Shown here piece by piece: positions 9,094-19,318 of a DNA stretch of 64,000 nt (within the stretch, counting starts at the first letter, position 1; the number at the start of each line of letters is the position of its first letter). The stretch lies in NCBI RefSeq assembly GCF_017426725.1, contig NZ_JAERMS010000003.1, positions 1 through 64,000 of the forward strand, read 5' to 3'. A model generated the notes under the pieces. The model made no database searches, had not been told where the DNA came from, and saw only the letters and a program-made list of their open reading frames with translations. The position numbers and the translations under genes were made by a program. The stretch comes from Prevotella illustrans (GTDB taxonomy: Bacteria; Bacteroidota; Bacteroidia; Bacteroidales; Bacteroidaceae).

Positions 9094-9459
9094 TTAAAGA
9101 ACCTCAGGTGCCAAAGAAACGACCTTCATGTTCACTGCACGGAGCTCACGAGCAACAGGACCAAAGATACGGCTTCCACGAAGCTCACCTGCGTTGTTGA
9201 GCAGTACGCAAGCATTGTCGTCAAAACGGATATATGAGCCGTCTGCACGACGAATCTCCTTCTTTGTACGTACAATCAAAGCTTTAGATACCGCACCTTT
9301 TTTCAAATCACTTGATGGGATAACGTTCTTGACTGCAACGACAATCACGTCACCAACACTTGCATAACGGCGGCCTGTACCTCCAAGTACACGAATGCAA
9401 AGCGCTTCGCGTGCACCGCTGTTATCACATACTGTAAGTCTTGATTCTGCTTGTATCAT
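9094..9459 (-). CDS. rplN: 50S ribosomal protein L14
   Basis: L14 forms inter-subunit bridges with 16S rRNA helix 14. The 121-aa protein starts [16 protein letters not shown] and has [18 protein letters not shown] and [13 protein letters not shown], the family signature. Length is exactly typical. It is 2 bases after rpsQ. Confidence 0.98.
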   Translation of the reverse strand: MIQAESRLTVCDNSGAREALCIRVLGGTGRRYASVGDVIVVAVKNVIPSSDLKKGAVSKALIVRTKKEIRRADGSYIRFDDNACVLLNNAGELRGSRIFGPVARELRAVNMKVVSLAPEVL

Positions 9460-9461
9460 AA

Positions 9462-9728
9462 TTACTTAGCTTTTTCAACAATTTGAACTAATCTCCATCT
9501 TTTTGTCTTCGACAAAGGACGGGTTTCCATAATGAGAACGGTATCGCCTATATTAGCTTCGTTCTTTTCATCATGAGCATGGTACTTCTTTGTCTTCTGG
9601 ACAAACTTACCATAAATAGGGTGCTTTTCTTTGAACTTAGATGCAATAACAATGGTTTTATCCATTTTGTTGCTGATGACAACACCCTGTCTTACTTTTC
9701 TTAAATTTCTTGTTTCCATCTGGACCAT
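9462..9728 (-). CDS. rpsQ: 30S ribosomal protein S17
   Basis: S17 binds the 5' domain of 16S rRNA. The 88-aa OB-fold protein carries [16 protein letters not shown] and [18 protein letters not shown], both diagnostic. It lies 2 bases after rpmC within the S10/spc run. Confidence 0.98.
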   Translation of the reverse strand: MVQMETRNLRKVRQGVVISNKMDKTIVIASKFKEKHPIYGKFVQKTKKYHAHDEKNEANIGDTVLIMETRPLSKTKRWRLVQIVEKAK

Positions 9729-9730
9729 TA

Positions 9731-9925
9731 TTATTTATTAAGTTCTCTCTGACGAAGTTCGGTTTTCATGCGGGCGATGTCACGACGAGCGGCCTTAATC
9801 TGAGATGGATTCTCAAGAGGAGCGATTGTGTGATTCAGCTTCATCTGATTCAGCTTTTCCTGTTCCAGCTCCAACTTCTCAACCAAGTCCTTGGTTTCGA
9901 ATTCTTTTACTTCTTTAATCTTCAT
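9731..9925 (-). CDS. rpmC: 50S ribosomal protein L29
   Basis: A 64-aa two-helix protein at the exit tunnel, near where trigger factor and SRP dock. The C-terminal [20 protein letters not shown] segment identifies L29. It lies 2 bases after rplP, as in nearly all bacterial S10 operons. Confidence 0.97.
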   Translation of the reverse strand: MKIKEVKEFETKDLVEKLELEQEKLNQMKLNHTIAPLENPSQIKAARRDIARMKTELRQRELNK

Positions 9926-9927
9926 AA

Positions 9928-10356
9928 TTAAGCGTTTTTATCGAAATCACGTCTTACAACAAACTTTGTCTTAACTGGCAGCTTCTGAGCAGCAAGGCGA
10001 AGGGCCTCTTTTGCTATATCGAAACTTACACCTTCTACTTCAAAGAGGATGCGGCCTGGCGTAACCGGTGCAACCCATCCGGCAACATCACCTTTACCCT
10101 TACCCATACGTACGTCAGCAGGCTTACGTGTGATTGGCTTATCAGGGAAAATACGGATCCAAACCTGACCTTCACGGTTCATGTAGCGGTTCACAGCTAC
10201 ACGGGCTGCTTCTATCTGGCGGCTGTCAATCCATTTAGCCTCAAGTGTCTTGATACCGAATGAACCAAAAGCCAGTTGTGTTCCTCTGTGGGCGTTGCCT
10301 TTATTGCCGCGCCCGTCTTGAGGTCTTCTATATTTTACTCTTTTTGGCTGTAACAT
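9928..10356 (-). CDS. rplP: 50S ribosomal protein L16
   Basis: L16 helps organise the A-site region of the 50S subunit. The 142-aa protein starts [13 protein letters not shown] and contains [20 protein letters not shown] and [17 protein letters not shown], the conserved loop near the peptidyl transferase centre. It lies 15 bases after rpsC. Confidence 0.98.
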   Translation of the reverse strand: MLQPKRVKYRRPQDGRGNKGNAHRGTQLAFGSFGIKTLEAKWIDSRQIEAARVAVNRYMNREGQVWIRIFPDKPITRKPADVRMGKGKGDVAGWVAPVTPGRILFEVEGVSFDIAKEALRLAAQKLPVKTKFVVRRDFDKNA

Positions 10357-10371
10357 GATAGCTTCTTACTT

Positions 10372-11103
10372 TTAACGGTTATTGTTTCTCTTGCGATTAC
10401 CACGGCCACTACGGCCACCATTGTTAGAACGGCCACCATTCTGCTTCTCCTGGGCAAAGTTAGGTGTTAAGTCACGCTTTCCGTAAACTTCACCACGGCA
10501 AATCCATACCTTAATACCCAGCAGACCCACCTTCGTGAGGGCTTCAGCCTGACAGTAATCAATGTCTGCGCGGAAAGTATGCAACGGGGTACGACCTTCC
10601 TTAAACATTTCCTTACGAGCCATTTCTGCGCCATTCAGACGACCGGTAATCTGGACCTTAATACCTTCAGCACCTGCACGCATCGTGTTCTGAACAGCCA
10701 TCTTGATGGCACGGCGATATGAAATCTTGCCTTCCACCTGGCGAGCGATGTTGTTACCTACGATACTGGCATCAAGTTCAGGTTTCTTTACCTCAAAGAT
10801 ATTAATCTGAATGTCCTTCTTATAGAGCTTCTTCAGCTCTTCTTTCAATTTGTCAACGTCTTGACCACCTTTACCAATGACGATACCCGGACGGGCAGTA
10901 CAAATAGTGATGGTGACGAGCTTCAATGTACGCTCAATGACAATGCGGGAAACACTGGCTTTAGCCAAGCGCTCGTTCAGATACTTGCGGATTTTCCGAT
11001 CCTCTACGAGGTTGTCTCCGAAGTCCTTGCCACCGAACCAATTTGAATCCCAACCACGGATAATACCAAGTCGGTTTGCTATTGGATTAACTTTCTGTCC
11101 CAT
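10372..11103 (-). CDS. rpsC: 30S ribosomal protein S3
   Basis: S3 forms part of the mRNA entry channel with helicase activity alongside S4 and S5. The 243-aa protein has the N-terminal [14 protein letters not shown], a KH domain with [16 protein letters not shown] (about 70-85), and the S3 C-terminal domain. The last 25 residues are an Asn/Gly/Arg-rich tail, a short disordered basic extension. Confidence 0.98.
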   Translation of the reverse strand: MGQKVNPIANRLGIIRGWDSNWFGGKDFGDNLVEDRKIRKYLNERLAKASVSRIVIERTLKLVTITICTARPGIVIGKGGQDVDKLKEELKKLYKKDIQINIFEVKKPELDASIVGNNIARQVEGKISYRRAIKMAVQNTMRAGAEGIKVQITGRLNGAEMARKEMFKEGRTPLHTFRADIDYCQAEALTKVGLLGIKVWICRGEVYGKRDLTPNFAQEKQNGGRSNNGGRSGRGNRKRNNNR

Positions 11104-11111
11104 TCTATTTA

Positions 11112-11516
11112 TTATTTTTCGTCATTAGTTTTGGCATCTACAAAAAGAGTTACGTGGTTAGAACGCTTACGGATTCTGTAGCCACGACCTTGTGGTGCCG
11201 GTCTCATACGTTTCATTGTAACACCTTCGTCAACGAAGACTTTGCTTATAAAAAGCTCACCGTCTTCAGCCTTACGGTCATTTTTGGTTTCCCAGTTAGC
11301 AATAGCCGAACGCAGAAGTTTCTCAACATCTGCCGCTGCCTGCTTCTTCGAGAACTTAAGTACTCCGAGGGCGCGGTTTACCTCAAGGCCACGAATCATG
11401 TCTACTACGTAGCGCATTTTACGTGGAGAGGAAGGAACGCCATTGAGCTTAGCGAAGTACAGATTTTTGCGTGCTTCCTTTAATTTTTCAGCAACGATAT
11501 GTTTTCTTGCTCCCAT
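11112..11516 (-). CDS. rplV: 50S ribosomal protein L22
   Basis: L22 extends a beta-hairpin into the exit tunnel. The 134-aa protein has the expected [15 protein letters not shown] (about 29-43), [10 protein letters not shown], and the hairpin end [20 protein letters not shown]. It lies 8 bases upstream of rpsC. Confidence 0.98.
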   Translation of the reverse strand: MGARKHIVAEKLKEARKNLYFAKLNGVPSSPRKMRYVVDMIRGLEVNRALGVLKFSKKQAAADVEKLLRSAIANWETKNDRKAEDGELFISKVFVDEGVTMKRMRPAPQGRGYRIRKRSNHVTLFVDAKTNDEK

Positions 11517-11550
11517 TATTAATTCTTAATTTTAAATGGTTTAAACCCGC

Positions 11551-11820
11551 TTACCTCTTATTGTTACCTGCGTGACCACCAAAGCGGCGTGTGGGAGAAA
11601 ACTCTCCGAGCTTATGGCCTACCATATTTTCAGTAATGTAAACGGGGATAAATTTATTTCCGTTATGAACTGCAACAGTGTGTCCCACAAAATCAGGGGA
11701 AATCATTGATGCTCTGGCCCATGTCTTAACGACATTCTTCTTACCACTTTCATTCATGGCAAGAATCTTCTTCTCGAGAGATACGTTGATATATGGACCT
11801 TTTTTAAGTGAACGACTCAT
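11551..11820 (-). CDS. rpsS: 30S ribosomal protein S19
   Basis: S19 is in the 30S head beside S13. The 89-aa protein starts [18 protein letters not shown] and has the signature [22 protein letters not shown] and GEFSPTRRF. It lies 10 bases after rplB. Confidence 0.98.
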   Translation of the reverse strand: MSRSLKKGPYINVSLEKKILAMNESGKKNVVKTWARASMISPDFVGHTVAVHNGNKFIPVYITENMVGHKLGEFSPTRRFGGHAGNNKR

Positions 11821-11830
11821 AATTTACTCT

Positions 11831-12661
11831 TTATTTTTTCTTGTTTGCTCTTTCAATAATATACTTGTTAGAAAGCTTCTTAGGTGCACGAGTCTTGAGA
11901 CCCTTAGCGTACAAGCCCTTACGTGAACGTGGGTGTCCACCAGACTGACGGCCTTCACCACCACCCATCGGGTGATCAACAGGATTCATTACAACACCAC
12001 GGTTGTGAGGACGACGGCCCAACCAGCGAGAACGGCCGGCCTTACCTGACTGTTCCAAAGCATGATCAGAGTTGCCCACACTACCTACAGTAGCTTTACA
12101 AGCAGAGAGAATCTGACGAGTCTCACCTGAAGGGAGCTTGATGATACAATAGCTACCTTCACGAGAAGTCAACTGAGCAAAATTACCAGCCGAACGAACG
12201 AGCAACGCACCCTGTCCCGGACGCAATTCAATATTATGAATTACAGTACCTACAGGAATGTTGGCCAAAGGAAGGGCATTACCAACTTCAGGAGCAGCGT
12301 CTGCACCCGACATCAATGTAGCGCCTACTTGCAGTCCGTTAGGAGCAATAATATAACGTTTTTCACCATCAGCGTAGAAAAGCAAAGCAATGCGAGCAGA
12401 CCTGTTAGGATCATACTCGATTGTCTTAACTACAGCTGGAACACCATCTTTCTCACGTTTGAAGTCGATCAGACGATACTTCTTCTTATGGCCACCGCCA
12501 ATATAGCGAACGGTCATCTTACCGGTGTTGTTTCGACCACCGGTAGAACGCTTACCGTAAACGAGAGACTTTTCTGGCACGGATGCAGTAATTTCCTCGA
12601 ACGTGCCAATAACCTTGTGTCTTTGTCCCGGGGTTACCGGTTTTAATTTACGTACTGCCAT
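11831..12661 (-). CDS. rplB: 50S ribosomal protein L2
   Basis: L2 is essential for subunit association and peptidyl transfer. The 276-aa protein has the OB-like N-terminal and SH3-like C-terminal domains, with the invariant [20 protein letters not shown] near residues 225-245 and [11 protein letters not shown] just before it. Length is normal. It lies between rplW and rpsS. Confidence 0.99.
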   Translation of the reverse strand: MAVRKLKPVTPGQRHKVIGTFEEITASVPEKSLVYGKRSTGGRNNTGKMTVRYIGGGHKKKYRLIDFKREKDGVPAVVKTIEYDPNRSARIALLFYADGEKRYIIAPNGLQVGATLMSGADAAPEVGNALPLANIPVGTVIHNIELRPGQGALLVRSAGNFAQLTSREGSYCIIKLPSGETRQILSACKATVGSVGNSDHALEQSGKAGRSRWLGRRPHNRGVVMNPVDHPMGGGEGRQSGGHPRSRKGLYAKGLKTRAPKKLSNKYIIERANKKK

Positions 12662-12668
12662 TTTTTAT

Positions 12669-12962
12669 TTAAATATTGCTGTAAAAATCAATTGTTTCGC
12701 CATCCTTAATTGTTACGATGGCCTTCTTGAACGCATTTCTTTGTCCCTTCACGAGACCTGCCTTGGTATAGCGGCTTGAGCGCTTGCCGGCATAACGAAG
12801 TGTGTTCACGTCTTCAACTGTAACGTTATACAGACCCTCGACCTCTTTCTTAATCTGGAGTTTGTTAGCCTCAGGACGAACGACAAAACCATAACGGTTT
12901 GGCTTCTTTTCTGTTATTTTGGTCATCTTCTCAGTGACCAGAGGTTTAATGATAAATCCCAT
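12669..12962 (-). CDS. rplW: 50S ribosomal protein L23
   Basis: L23 is the main docking site for trigger factor and SRP at the exit tunnel. The 97-aa protein starts MGFIIKPLVTEKMTK and has RYGFVVRPEANKLQIKKEVE, typical of L23. It lies between rplD and rplB. Confidence 0.98.
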   Translation of the reverse strand: MGFIIKPLVTEKMTKITEKKPNRYGFVVRPEANKLQIKKEVEGLYNVTVEDVNTLRYAGKRSSRYTKAGLVKGQRNAFKKAIVTIKDGETIDFYSNI

Positions 12963-12979
12963 ATCTAAATTCTCCTTAA

Positions 12980-13609
12980 TTATTTAGTTAAGACAGCATC
13001 GATTGCCTTCAAAGAACCTTCTGCTATGACAAGAACATCCGCATTCAAAACTTTATAAGTATTGAGTGTAGATGCGGCCATAACTTCAGCTCCCTGTAAG
13101 TTACGAGCGGACAAATATACATTTTTATTTGGTTCTGGCAAAAGGACAAGAATTTTCTTGCCTTCGACTTTAAGATTTTTAGTGATATTTATAAAATCTT
13201 TTGTCTTGGGAGCTTCCAAAGTGAAGTCTTCAACAACAACAATACCGTTGTCCTGAGCCTTGTAGGAAAGAGCTGACTTACGAGCAAGAACCTTAACTTT
13301 CTTGTTCAACTTGAAGTCATAGTTGCGAGGCTTCGGGCCGAATACGCGACCACCACCTACAAGAACCGGAGAGTTGATATCACCACGGCGGGCACCACCG
13401 CCACCTTTTTGGCGACCAAGCTTGCGAGTAGAACCACTTACCTCACTTCTCTCTTTTGACTTAGCTGTACCCTGACGCTGTGCTGCGAGATACTGCTTTA
13501 CATCAAGCCAGAGAACGTGATCGTTAGGCTCAATTCCGAAGATAGCCTCATTCAGGGTTACCTTTCTTCCGGTCTCCTGACCGTTGATATTTAAAACGCT
13601 AACTTCCAT
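12980..13609 (-). CDS. rplD: 50S ribosomal protein L4
   Basis: L4 lines the exit tunnel with an extended loop. The 209-aa protein has the loop motif [19 protein letters not shown] near residues 60-80, and [16 protein letters not shown] after it. In E. coli L4 also represses the S10 operon at its leader. Its ATG overlaps the rplC stop by one base (TAATG). Confidence 0.98.
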   Translation of the reverse strand: MEVSVLNINGQETGRKVTLNEAIFGIEPNDHVLWLDVKQYLAAQRQGTAKSKERSEVSGSTRKLGRQKGGGGARRGDINSPVLVGGGRVFGPKPRNYDFKLNKKVKVLARKSALSYKAQDNGIVVVEDFTLEAPKTKDFINITKNLKVEGKKILVLLPEPNKNVYLSARNLQGAEVMAASTLNTYKVLNADVLVIAEGSLKAIDAVLTK

Positions 13610-14223
13610 TATTTCTCAATTAAAACAGTTGAACCATTGCATCCAGCGAAAGAACCTTTTACAATGAGAAGATTCTGTTCTGGAATTACTTTTAACACCT
13701 GGAGATTCTGAGTCGTAACTCTGTCACCTCCCATTTGGCCCGCCATGCGCATGCCCTTGAACACCTTTGCGGGGTAAGAACAAGCTCCGATAGAACCCGG
13801 CTTACGAGCACGGTCATCCTGACCATGAGTAGACTGACCTACACCACCGAATCCGTGACGCTTAATTACGCCTTGGAAGCCTTTACCTTTAGATGTACCT
13901 ACAACGTCAACGAACTTTGTGTCATTGAAAAGTTCTACTGTAAGCGTGTCACCGAGGTTATACTCCTCATCAAACTTGAACTCGGCCAAGTGCTTCTTAG
14001 GTGTTGTGCCGGCCTTCTTGAAGGTTCCCATCAAAGGCTTAGAAGTATTTTTCTCCTTCGTCTCGCCGAAACCAAGCTGAACAGCCTTGTAACCATCTTT
14101 CTCTACGGTTTTAACCTGGGTTACAACACAAGGACCTGCTTCGATAACAGTGCACGGTACATTCTTACCGTCGGCACTGAAAACGGATGTCATTCCGATT
14201 TTTCTTCCAATTAATCCTGGCAT
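13609..14223 (-). CDS. rplC: 50S ribosomal protein L3
   Basis: L3 reaches the peptidyl transferase centre. The 204-aa protein starts [19 protein letters not shown] and has the conserved [14 protein letters not shown] (about 113-126) and [23 protein letters not shown]. Length is normal. Coupled to rplD through a one-base overlap. Confidence 0.98.
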   Translation of the reverse strand: MPGLIGRKIGMTSVFSADGKNVPCTVIEAGPCVVTQVKTVEKDGYKAVQLGFGETKEKNTSKPLMGTFKKAGTTPKKHLAEFKFDEEYNLGDTLTVELFNDTKFVDVVGTSKGKGFQGVIKRHGFGGVGQSTHGQDDRARKPGSIGACSYPAKVFKGMRMAGQMGGDRVTTQNLQVLKVIPEQNLLIVKGSFAGCNGSTVLIEK

Positions 14224-14265
14224 TTCAATATAATTTAAAAATTAAAAATCCGATTTTTTACTTCA

Positions 14266-14571
14266 TTAAACCTTGATTTCAACTTCAACACCTGAAGGCA
14301 ATTCAAGTTTCATCAGCGCGTCAACAGTCTTAGCGGTAGAGCTGTAGATGTCGATGAGACGCTTGAAATCAGAGAGCTGGAATTGCTCGCGAGATTTCTT
14401 GTTAACGAAAGTACTACGGTTTACTGTAAAAATACGCTTGTGAGTTGGCAATGGGATAGGACCGCTAACGATAGCGCCTGTAGCCTTCACAGCTTTTACA
14501 ATCTTTTCAGCTGACTTATCAACCAGTTGATGGTCATAAGACTTCAGCTTGATTCTGATTTTCTGACTCAT
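14266..14571 (-). CDS. rpsJ: 30S ribosomal protein S10
   Basis: S10 lies in the 30S head and also acts with NusB in transcription antitermination. The 101-aa protein starts [20 protein letters not shown] and has [29 protein letters not shown], both diagnostic. It opens the S10 group, 104 bases after fusA, where a gap with alternative hairpins lies. Confidence 0.98.
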   Translation of the reverse strand: MSQKIRIKLKSYDHQLVDKSAEKIVKAVKATGAIVSGPIPLPTHKRIFTVNRSTFVNKKSREQFQLSDFKRLIDIYSSTAKTVDALMKLELPSGVEVEIKV

Positions 14572-14617
14572 AATTAATTAAATGTATTGTAATTTAAAAT
14601 TTATAGTGAAAGAAGGG

Positions 14618-14657
14618 AGAGACTCTACTTAAGAGTCATTCGCTAAACAGAGTCTCT
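14618..14657 (-). promoter_or_regulatory. Alternative hairpins between fusA and rpsJ
   Basis: A perfect 9-bp inverted repeat (14618-14626 with 14649-14657) surrounds a second, incompatible 6-bp hairpin (14621-14626 with 14632-14637). Both use the arm at 14621-14626, so only one can form. On the minus strand the sequence beyond is CCCTTCTTTCAC, only weakly U-rich. An attenuator or partial terminator between str and S10 groups is inference. Confidence 0.55.
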
Positions 14658-14675
14658 TTTCCTTTTTTTATTCAA

Positions 14676-16790
14676 TTAGAGAAGTTCGGAATGACCTTTT
14701 ACTTCATCCAACACAGTCTTGGCAATGCTTGAAGACAATGGTTCATGATGATCATATTCCATTGTACTGGTCGCACGACCTGACGTAATGGTACGAAGAG
14801 CGGTTACGTAACCGAACATTTCTGCCAGCGGAACCATGGCCTTAACGATACGGGCGCCACTACGAGCCTCTTCCATACCCTGTACCATACCGCGGCGCTT
14901 GTTCAAGTCACCGATAACGTCACCCATGTTCTCTTCCGGCGTAACAACCTCTACCTTCATGATAGGCTCCATCAGTACGGGCTTGGCTTTCGGACAAAGC
15001 ACTCTGAATGCTTGATGAGCTACCAATTCGAAAGACAACTGGTCAGAGTCTACGGGGTGGAAGCTACCGTCGGTAAGCGTTACCTTCATACCGGTCATTG
15101 GGAAACCACCGAGTACACCGTTCTTCAGACAATCCTGGAAGCCTTTCTGTACTGATGGGATGAATTCCTTAGGCACGTTACCTCCCTTAACCTCGTTGAT
15201 AAACTGCAAATCGCCTTCTGTGTAATCCTCGTCCTTAGGACTGATCGTTACATCAATACAAGCAAACTTACCGCGACCACCAGACTGCTTCTTATAAGTT
15301 TCACGGCTCTGGGCAGTACCCATGATGGCTTCCTTGTAGTTAACCTGTGGCTTACCCTGATTACATTCTACCTTGAACTCTCTCTTCAGACGGTCGATGA
15401 TGATGTCCAAGTGAAGCTCACCCATACCCGAGATAATGGTTTGACCACTCTGCTCGTCGGTACGCACGGTGAAAGTAGGATCTTCCTCGGCCAATTTGGC
15501 AAGACCGTTATCCAACTTGGTGATATCAGCCTGACTCTTCGGCTCTACCGCAATAGAAATCACGGTGTCGGGGAATGTCATGGATTCGAGCACGATAGGA
15601 TGGTTCTCGTCGCAAAGCGTATCGCCGGTACGGATATCCTTGAATCCTACACCGGCACCGATATCGCCGGCGTCAATCGAATCCATAGGGATTTCCTGCT
15701 TCGAGTTCATCTGGAACAAGCGACTGATACGCTCTTTCCTGCCCGAACGAGGATTATAAACGTAAGAACCGGCGGTAATCTTTCCTGAGTAAACGCGGAA
15801 GAATACCAAACGACCCATGAATGGATCGGTAGCGATCTTAAACGCAAGAGCCGATGTAGGCTCTGCCTCAGAAGGCTTACGATCTTCCTCTTCTTCTGTA
15901 TCAGGATTGGTTCCTACAATCGCTTCGGTATCCAAAGGTGAAGGCAGGAATGCGCAAACATAGTCGAGCAATGGCTGAACACCTTTGTTCTTATAAGAAG
16001 AACCTAATGTCATAGGAGTCAAGTCCATAGAGATAGTGCCCTTACGGATCGCCGCGATCAGCAATTCCTCGGGAATATCTTTGCCTTCAAGATACAGCTC
16101 CATCAACTCATCGTCAAAATTAGCCGCGTTCTCTACCATCTTGTCTCTCCACTCATTTGCCTCGTCTACCAGGTCAGCGGGGATTTCCTCTACATCGTAT
16201 TCCGCGCCCATCGTTTCATCGTGCCACAGAATCGCTTTCATCTTGATCAGGTCAACAATGCCCTTGAAGTTTTCTTCAGCGCCGATTGGAATCTGAACAG
16301 GACAGGGATTAGCGCCCAGGATATCCTTCATCTGCTGTACCGTTTCAAAGAAGTCCGCGCCGGAGCGGTCCATCTTATTAACGTAGCCGATGCGAGGTAC
16401 GTTGTATTTGTCAGCCTGACGCCATACAGTTTCCGACTGCGGCTGCACACCGTCGGCAGCAGAATAAGTAGCCACGGCGCCATCGAGCACACGGAGAGAA
16501 CGTTCTACCTCAGCGGTAAAGTCAACGTGCCCCGGAGTGTCGATCAAGTTTATCTTATAAGAGTTACCCTGATAATTCCAATTACAGGTTGTAGCTGCAG
16601 AAGTAATCGTAATACCACGCTCCTGCTCTTGGGCCATCCAGTCCATGGTTGCAGCCCCATCGTGTACCTCACCTATCTTATGAGTCTTGCCCGTATAAAA
16701 CAGAATACGCTCAGAAGTCGTTGTCTTACCGGCATCAATGTGAGCCATAATACCGATATTACGAGTCAAATGTAAATCGCGATTTGCCAT
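14676..16790 (-). CDS. fusA: Translation elongation factor G
   Basis: EF-G is the GTPase that drives translocation and, with RRF, ribosome recycling. The 704-aa protein has the P-loop AHIDAGKT at residues 16-23, the G3 motif DTPGHVDF, the G4 motif NKMD, and the domain IV-V region ending in the [16 protein letters not shown] tail. Length is normal for a full five-domain EF-G. It follows rpsG by 20 bases in the classical str operon order. Confidence 0.99.
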   Translation of the reverse strand: MANRDLHLTRNIGIMAHIDAGKTTTSERILFYTGKTHKIGEVHDGAATMDWMAQEQERGITITSAATTCNWNYQGNSYKINLIDTPGHVDFTAEVERSLRVLDGAVATYSAADGVQPQSETVWRQADKYNVPRIGYVNKMDRSGADFFETVQQMKDILGANPCPVQIPIGAEENFKGIVDLIKMKAILWHDETMGAEYDVEEIPADLVDEANEWRDKMVENAANFDDELMELYLEGKDIPEELLIAAIRKGTISMDLTPMTLGSSYKNKGVQPLLDYVCAFLPSPLDTEAIVGTNPDTEEEEDRKPSEAEPTSALAFKIATDPFMGRLVFFRVYSGKITAGSYVYNPRSGRKERISRLFQMNSKQEIPMDSIDAGDIGAGVGFKDIRTGDTLCDENHPIVLESMTFPDTVISIAVEPKSQADITKLDNGLAKLAEEDPTFTVRTDEQSGQTIISGMGELHLDIIIDRLKREFKVECNQGKPQVNYKEAIMGTAQSRETYKKQSGGRGKFACIDVTISPKDEDYTEGDLQFINEVKGGNVPKEFIPSVQKGFQDCLKNGVLGGFPMTGMKVTLTDGSFHPVDSDQLSFELVAHQAFRVLCPKAKPVLMEPIMKVEVVTPEENMGDVIGDLNKRRGMVQGMEEARSGARIVKAMVPLAEMFGYVTALRTITSGRATSTMEYDHHEPLSSSIAKTVLDEVKGHSELL

Positions 16791-16810
16791 TTTCTTTTTA
16801 CCTTATTTAA

Positions 16811-17287
16811 TTAGAATCTGAAATGAGCGAACGCGCGGTTAGCCTCGGCCATGCGATGCATGTCCTCCTTACGTTTGAACGCGCCACCCTGATTGTTGTA
16901 AGCGTCCATGATCTCTGCGGCAAGCTTGTCTGCCATCGATTTACCACTGCGCTTACGGGCAAAAGCAATAAGATTCTTCATCGAAATACTTTCCTTACGA
17001 TCCGGACGGATTTCTGTCGGAACCTGGAAAGTTGCGCCACCGATACGGCGACTCTTCACTTCCACCTGAGGAGTGATGTTGTCCAAGGCCTGCTTCCAGA
17101 TTTCAAGAGGCGACTTCTCTTCTTTTTCCATCTTTCCTTTAACGACATCAAGAGCGTTATAGAAAATCTGGTAAGAGATGGTCTTCTTGCCATCATACAT
17201 CAAGTGATTCACGAACTTAGAGACCTTCTGGTCGTTGAACACGGGATCCGGCAGGACCACCCGCTTCTTTGGTTTTGCTTTTCTCAT
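16811..17287 (-). CDS. rpsG: 30S ribosomal protein S7
   Basis: S7 nucleates the 30S head and contacts E-site tRNA. From the ATG at 17287 the protein is 158 aa, starting [15 protein letters not shown], the usual family start. The frame is open upstream to an ATG at 17341, but the 18 extra residues have no S7 character. The [20 protein letters not shown] region (about 80-100) is typical. In E. coli S7 represses the str operon; no such site is evident here. Confidence 0.97.
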   Translation of the reverse strand: MRKAKPKKRVVLPDPVFNDQKVSKFVNHLMYDGKKTISYQIFYNALDVVKGKMEKEEKSPLEIWKQALDNITPQVEVKSRRIGGATFQVPTEIRPDRKESISMKNLIAFARKRSGKSMADKLAAEIMDAYNNQGGAFKRKEDMHRMAEANRAFAHFRF

Positions 17288-17419
17288 TTTAAAATAAAAA
17301 ATTTGTAGTCTGCGGAGGCTGTAATAATGTTTTGTCTTCAACGTTCGCTCCCGAACATTTACTCAACCCGTTTAACAATTCTCCAGCAAAACAACTGTAA
17401 ATATAAAATAAAGATGTAG

Positions 17420-17466
17420 AGCTCCCAGCCCTCAGCCTTATGGCTCTCGGCTCTCAGCTCTCAGCT
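17420..17466 (-). repeat. 7-nt-period tandem repeat after rpsL
   Basis: The + strand reads as degenerate heptads: AGCTCCC, AGCCCTC, AGCCTTA, then one extra T, then GGCTCTC, GGCTCTC, AGCTCTC and AGCT. It lies 4 bases past the rpsL stop within the rpsL-rpsG gap. Slippage at such a tract could change spacing in the str transcript. No coding sense is apparent. Confidence 0.85.
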
Positions 17467-17469
17467 AAA

Positions 17470-17853
17470 TTACTTCTTAGCTGCCTTTGGACGTTTAGCG
17501 CCATACTTGGAGCGGCGCTGTGTACGGTTGGCCACGCCGGCGGTATCCAATGTTCCACGGACGATATGATAACGTACACCAGGCAGGTCCTTTACACGAC
17601 CACCACGCACCAGCACGATTGAGTGCTCCTGCAAGTTGTGGCCTTCTCCCGGAATATAGGAGTTGACTTCTTTCTGATTTGTTAAACGAACACGGGCAAC
17701 CTTACGCATTGCCGAATTAGGCTTTTTAGGAGTGGTTGTGTAAACACGAACACAAACGCCACGACGCTGAGGACATGAGTCCAAAGCCGGCGACTTGCTC
17801 TTGTCTACCAAGACTCTTCTGCCTTTTCTTACCAATTGTTGAATTGTAGGCAT
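17470..17853 (-). CDS. rpsL: 30S ribosomal protein S12
   Basis: S12 sits at the decoding centre and is the classic streptomycin target. The 127-aa protein starts [13 protein letters not shown] and contains [16 protein letters not shown] with Lys43 in the PKKPNS loop and [25 protein letters not shown] around residue 88. The usual sensitive-type Lys residues are present at both places. It is the first gene of the minus-strand array. Confidence 0.99.
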   Translation of the reverse strand: MPTIQQLVRKGRRVLVDKSKSPALDSCPQRRGVCVRVYTTTPKKPNSAMRKVARVRLTNQKEVNSYIPGEGHNLQEHSIVLVRGGRVKDLPGVRYHIVRGTLDTAGVANRTQRRSKYGAKRPKAAKK

Positions 17854-17937
17854 AATTTTACTTTTAAAATTTATATATTTATTTTGTTTATAATCAGAGA
17901 ATTACAGAAACAGGTATAATATCCCCATTTCGGGCTG

Positions 17938-17945
17938 CAAAGGTA
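17938..17945 (-). promoter_or_regulatory. Promoter -7 box for the rpsL operon
   Basis: On the minus strand this is TACCTTTG, followed by CAGCC, 85 bases before the rpsL ATG. The same CTTTGCAGCC start region appears at the rpsU, tRNA and FadL-like promoters. I find no TTTG at the -33 position, so only the -7 half is supported. This is the likely main promoter for the whole minus-strand ribosomal run. Confidence 0.6.
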
Positions 17946-18239
17946 ATAAGTTTTTTTGAGACTGCCTAATTAATAGAACTATAAACAAATAATCAAGTAG
18001 ATTATTTAACATAATATAAGCATTATTTAATATCGCAATCTGACAAATCATGATATGATCACCCCATTATGCTCCCATCTGAATGGACAAATGTCAATCG
18101 TTTATGGGAGGGCGGACAGGCGTCCCGGTGACGAAGGTTCCTGTCTCATCACTTGTAAGCCCATCCTGACTCCATGATTTTGTTAGAAAAAACTACCTGA
18201 TTTTAACACTTCCGCAACATGTCATCTAAGTGCCGGCAC

Positions 18240-18541
18240 GCTGAAAAAGCCCTTCGGTTTGTCGATTTTGACCCCCTTTTATGCTCAAAGCTATCCTTTT
18301 ATCGGCTAAAAGCATAGCGATGACGCCGCTAAAGCATAGCTTTCAGCCGATGAAAGAGCCGCGATGACGGCCTAAAAGCATAGCTATTGAGGGTAAAAAA
18401 GCGAAGAAAAAATACCATAAAAAACGCAACATGCTAATAATCAGTATTTTATAAACTTGCTCTAAAATCGCTTATTTTCGCCCATCTCTTTTCTTTTTCA
18501 GAATAATGCCACTTTTTTGATGGTGTATGTAAAGATAATTC
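18240..18541. repeat. Intergenic repeat locus A (GCATAGC family)
   Basis: The 840-base gap between rpsL and guaD holds three exact copies of AAAGCATAGC (18309-18318, 18331-18340, 18375-18384), two GCGATGACG-type repeats between them, and about 50 bases on a box whose minus strand reads CTGATTATTAGC (near 18434-18446). A 14-mer, TGTAAAGATAATTC (18528-18541), is shared with locus C. It lies downstream of the guaD stop. The rest of the gap holds the rpsL leader and no supported gene. Confidence 0.75.
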
Positions 18542-18691
18542 AGGGCTTAATAGAGTCTTCGTGAGGAACAAATGTCTATGCAGCCACAGTCTCCTCAATC
18601 TGTTTTTTGACATGATTTGACGTTTGACAGGGAGAGGGCAGGCCACCCGTATCGGCGGAGAATCTCTCCGCGTTCTCCACTATATTCTATT

Positions 18692-19159
18692 TTAATATTC
18701 CGTTTTGTTGCTCTTTTGTTCCCACATCCGGAAAGCTTTCTTACCTTCTTCGGGCAGCAACACCTGCATCGGTTTATAGCGATCTGCCGGCCGGCGTTCT
18801 ATCTCCTGATAGATAAAATCGTCGTCGAAGCCGATATCGGCCGCGTCTTGGCGGTTGTTGGCGTAATAGATACGGTTGATGCGCGCCCAGTAGATGGCGC
18901 CTAAGCACATCGGGCAGGGTTCGCAAGAAGTATAAATATCACATCCTGTCAAGTCGAATGTTTTAAGCAGTCGTGTAGCCATACGGATGGCATTGACCTC
19001 CGCGTGCGCAGTTGGGTCGTTGTCGAGTGTCACGCTGTTAGAAGCCTCCGCGATGACATGTCCATCTTTCACGATGACGGCGCCAAAAGGGCCGCCTCCT
19101 TTGCTGACACTTTCTTCTGATAATTGGATGGCACGGCGCATCCATGTTTCTTTTCTCAT
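18692..19159 (-). CDS. guaD: Guanine deaminase (cytidine-deaminase fold)
   Basis: A 155-aa zinc-dependent nucleobase deaminase that converts guanine to xanthine in purine salvage. The zinc site is HAE at residues 52-54 and PCPMC at 81-85. The C-terminal features AIYWARI..., DDDFIYQEI and a final EY match the GuaD branch rather than tRNA adenosine deaminase. Length is typical. It is a single gene, convergent with nothing and read toward repeat locus A. Related deaminases of other specificity are possible. Confidence 0.88.
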   Translation of the reverse strand: MRKETWMRRAIQLSEESVSKGGGPFGAVIVKDGHVIAEASNSVTLDNDPTAHAEVNAIRMATRLLKTFDLTGCDIYTSCEPCPMCLGAIYWARINRIYYANNRQDAADIGFDDDFIYQEIERRPADRYKPMQVLLPEEGKKAFRMWEQKSNKTEY

Positions 19160-19206
19160 ATTGTGATGATTATAAATTTGTGAATCACGCTATCTTTTAG
19201 CTGTCG

Positions 19207-19214
19207 CAAATATA
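19207..19214 (-). promoter_or_regulatory. Promoter -7 box for guaD
   Basis: The minus strand reads TATATTTG, matching TAnnTTTG, 48 bases before the guaD ATG. No good -33 TTTG is seen at 19-21 bases. Confidence 0.5.
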
Positions 19215-19288
19215 CTCATTCTTTTGCCAAATCGCTCTCTTTTCTGTCTCAAAATGGCGCAACGTGGTGATTATAAGGAGAAAAGTGG

Positions 19289-19296
19289 TATCTTTG
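19289..19296 (+). promoter_or_regulatory. Promoter -7 box deciding the next gene's start
   Basis: TATCTTTG ends 4 bases before the ATG at 19301. The expected transcription start lies at or just past that ATG, so either the message is leaderless or translation begins at the second in-frame ATG, 19319. Confidence 0.55.
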
Positions 19297-19318
19297 CACG
19301 ATGTTTTTAAGAATCCGA

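Noticed and set aside
17288-17341. Upstream ATG for rpsG
   Set aside because: The 18 added residues are unlike S7, whose usual start MRKAKPKKR lies at 17287.
18309-18384. CRISPR array in repeat locus A
   Set aside because: Repeat units are about 10 bases with irregular spacing of 12 and 34 bases and no cas genes nearby, so this is not a CRISPR.
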